NCBI GenBank assembly: GCA_024277405.1
Contig: JAJRVI010000020.1
Coordinates: 1-5,484 of the forward strand
DNA: 5,484 bases
From: Fidelibacterota bacterium
GTDB taxonomy: Bacteria; Bipolaricaulota; Bipolaricaulia; Bipolaricaulales; Bipolaricaulaceae
Reading direction: 5' to 3'
Shown: one piece after another, positions 4,888 through 5,484 of the stretch
How positions within the stretch are numbered: position 1 is the stretch's first letter
Layout: the number at the start of each line of letters is the position of its first letter
Program-made: the position numbers and the translations under genes
The notes under the pieces: model-generated
Databases searched by the model: none
What the model saw: only the letters and a program-made list of their open reading frames with translations
Told to the model about the DNA's origin: nothing

Positions 4888-5484
4888 GCCGTGAGCTCCC
4901 GCAGGAGCGCCGCGGGGTCCGGGGCGCGGAGGAGGGCGGTCCCCACGAGGAACCCCGCGAACCCGGCCTCCCGCAGGGCCCGGATCTCCTCCGGCGTGGA
5001 GATCCCGCTCAGGGCGAGGATGGGCCTGGGATCCCCGGGGGACACGGCTCGGATGACCTCTATCGGCCTGCGGGGGTCGAGCTCCAGGGTGGCGAGGTCG
5101 CGGCTGTTTATCCCGAGGATGTCCGCCTCGGTACCCAATGCCTCCTCCAGCTCGGCGGCCGAGGACACCTCCAGCAGGACCTCGAGCCCCAGCGCGTGGG
5201 CTTCCTGGATCATCTGTCCGAGGCCGCACGAGGTGTGTCCCCGGCGGAAGAGGGTCAGGATGAGGAGGGCACAGTTCGCCCCAGCCCGGGCGTAGGCCGC
5301 AAGCTGCACCGGATCCACCACGAAGTCCTTGGCCAAAAGAGGGACCCCGAGTCCGGATAGTTCCCCCAGGTACGCCAATGAGCCCCCGAAGTGATCGGGA
5401 TCCACCAGCACCGAGATCCCCGCCGCTCCGCCGGCGAGGTAGGCCCGGGCGACCTCGGCGACCCCGCGGCCGCGGAGGAGGTCC
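4884..5484 (-). CDS. trpC: Indole-3-glycerol phosphate synthase, 5' end cut by window edge
   Basis: TIM-barrel enzyme that closes the indole ring by decarboxylating CdRP to indole-3-glycerol phosphate. 199 C-terminal residues are visible. The frame stays open to 5484, so the GTG at 5411 is internal and roughly 60 residues are missing. Seen in order (numbering from the edge): VARAYLAGGAAGISVLVDPDHFGGSL (from residue 11), the catalytic Lys52 in AKDFVVDPVQ, Glu105 in LLEV, Asn126 in ILGINSRDL, and the phosphate-site ALSGISTPEE (157-166) with FLVGTALLR (178-186). These correspond to Lys110, Glu159, Asn180 and Ser211 of Sulfolobus IGPS. The conserved Glu before that Ser (Glu210 there) is Leu158 here. 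The loop FRRGHTSCG (79-87) is also unusual. The catalytic residues Glu51/Lys53 lie outside the window. The stop overlaps trpF by 4 nt. Confidence 0.95.
   Translation of the reverse strand, partial: DLLRGRGVAEVARAYLAGGAAGISVLVDPDHFGGSLAYLGELSGLGVPLLAKDFVVDPVQLAAYARAGANCALLILTLFRRGHTSCGLGQMIQEAHALGLEVLLEVSSAAELEEALGTEADILGINSRDLATLELDPRRPIEVIRAVSPGDPRPILALSGISTPEEIRALREAGFAGFLVGTALLRAPDPAALLRELTA

Noticed and set aside
4231..5229. A trpC-trpF fusion suggested by the long open frame of trpF running upstream into trpC
   Set aside because: The upstream part is the wrong frame of trpC (Pro/Arg/Gly-rich), trpC has its own frame and TGA stop at 4886-4884, and trpF has a canonical ATG at 4887.
4884..5411. 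GTG at 5411 as the start of trpC
   Set aside because: The frame continues upstream to the window edge with good IGPS sequence (ARAYLAGGAAGIS), so the GTG codes for an internal Val and the gene is truncated by the window.

Overview
The window is gene-dense, GC-rich DNA (clearly above 60% G+C by eye). It reads as one continuous minus-strand operon of aromatic amino acid biosynthesis. In the direction of transcription (high to low coordinates) the order is trpC (5' end cut by the window edge), trpF, trpB, trpA, aroK, aroB, aroQ and the first ~60 codons of a class I/II PLP aminotransferase. Every junction is an overlap or a 1-nt gap: 4 nt trpC/trpF, 14 nt trpF/trpB, 1-nt gap trpB/trpA, 4 nt trpA/aroK, 14 nt aroK/aroB, 4 nt aroB/aroQ and 32 nt aroQ/aminotransferase. 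No intergenic space is left for an internal promoter or terminator, and I see no RNA gene, insertion sequence, CRISPR array or attachment site. The plus strand holds only long GC-rich shadow frames.

Together the genes cover two connected routes. AroB and AroQ make and dehydrate 3-dehydroquinate, and AroK phosphorylates shikimate, which feeds chorismate. TrpF, TrpC, TrpB and TrpA carry the last steps from phosphoribosylanthranilate to tryptophan. The terminal aminotransferase may supply the transamination step of tyrosine/phenylalanine synthesis (prephenate or aromatic/aspartate aminotransferase). trpE, trpG and trpD, or a leader, would be expected upstream of 5484, and aroA, aroC and aroE lie elsewhere or downstream.

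The host is most likely a bacterium. It has a bacterial-type shikimate kinase (P-loop NMP-kinase fold), a standard AroB and a type II dehydroquinase, plus Shine-Dalgarno sites matching the usual 16S tail. The Trp proteins, however, carry several motifs I associate with euryarchaeal homologues. The phylum cannot be fixed from this window. An uncultivated high-GC, possibly thermophilic lineage is plausible.

The most unusual spot is the aroB/aroQ junction (603-650). The aroQ N-terminus carries an 11-codon insert built from a 7-bp tandem repeat. Next to it, a perfect 11-bp tandem duplication creates both the aroB stop codon and the aroQ start codon. Removing one copy would fuse aroB to aroQ in frame. 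A second oddity is a Glu-to-Leu replacement in the conserved 'ESGI' active-site motif of TrpC. I see no sign of a wholly new multi-gene system; apart from these points the region is ordinary core metabolism.
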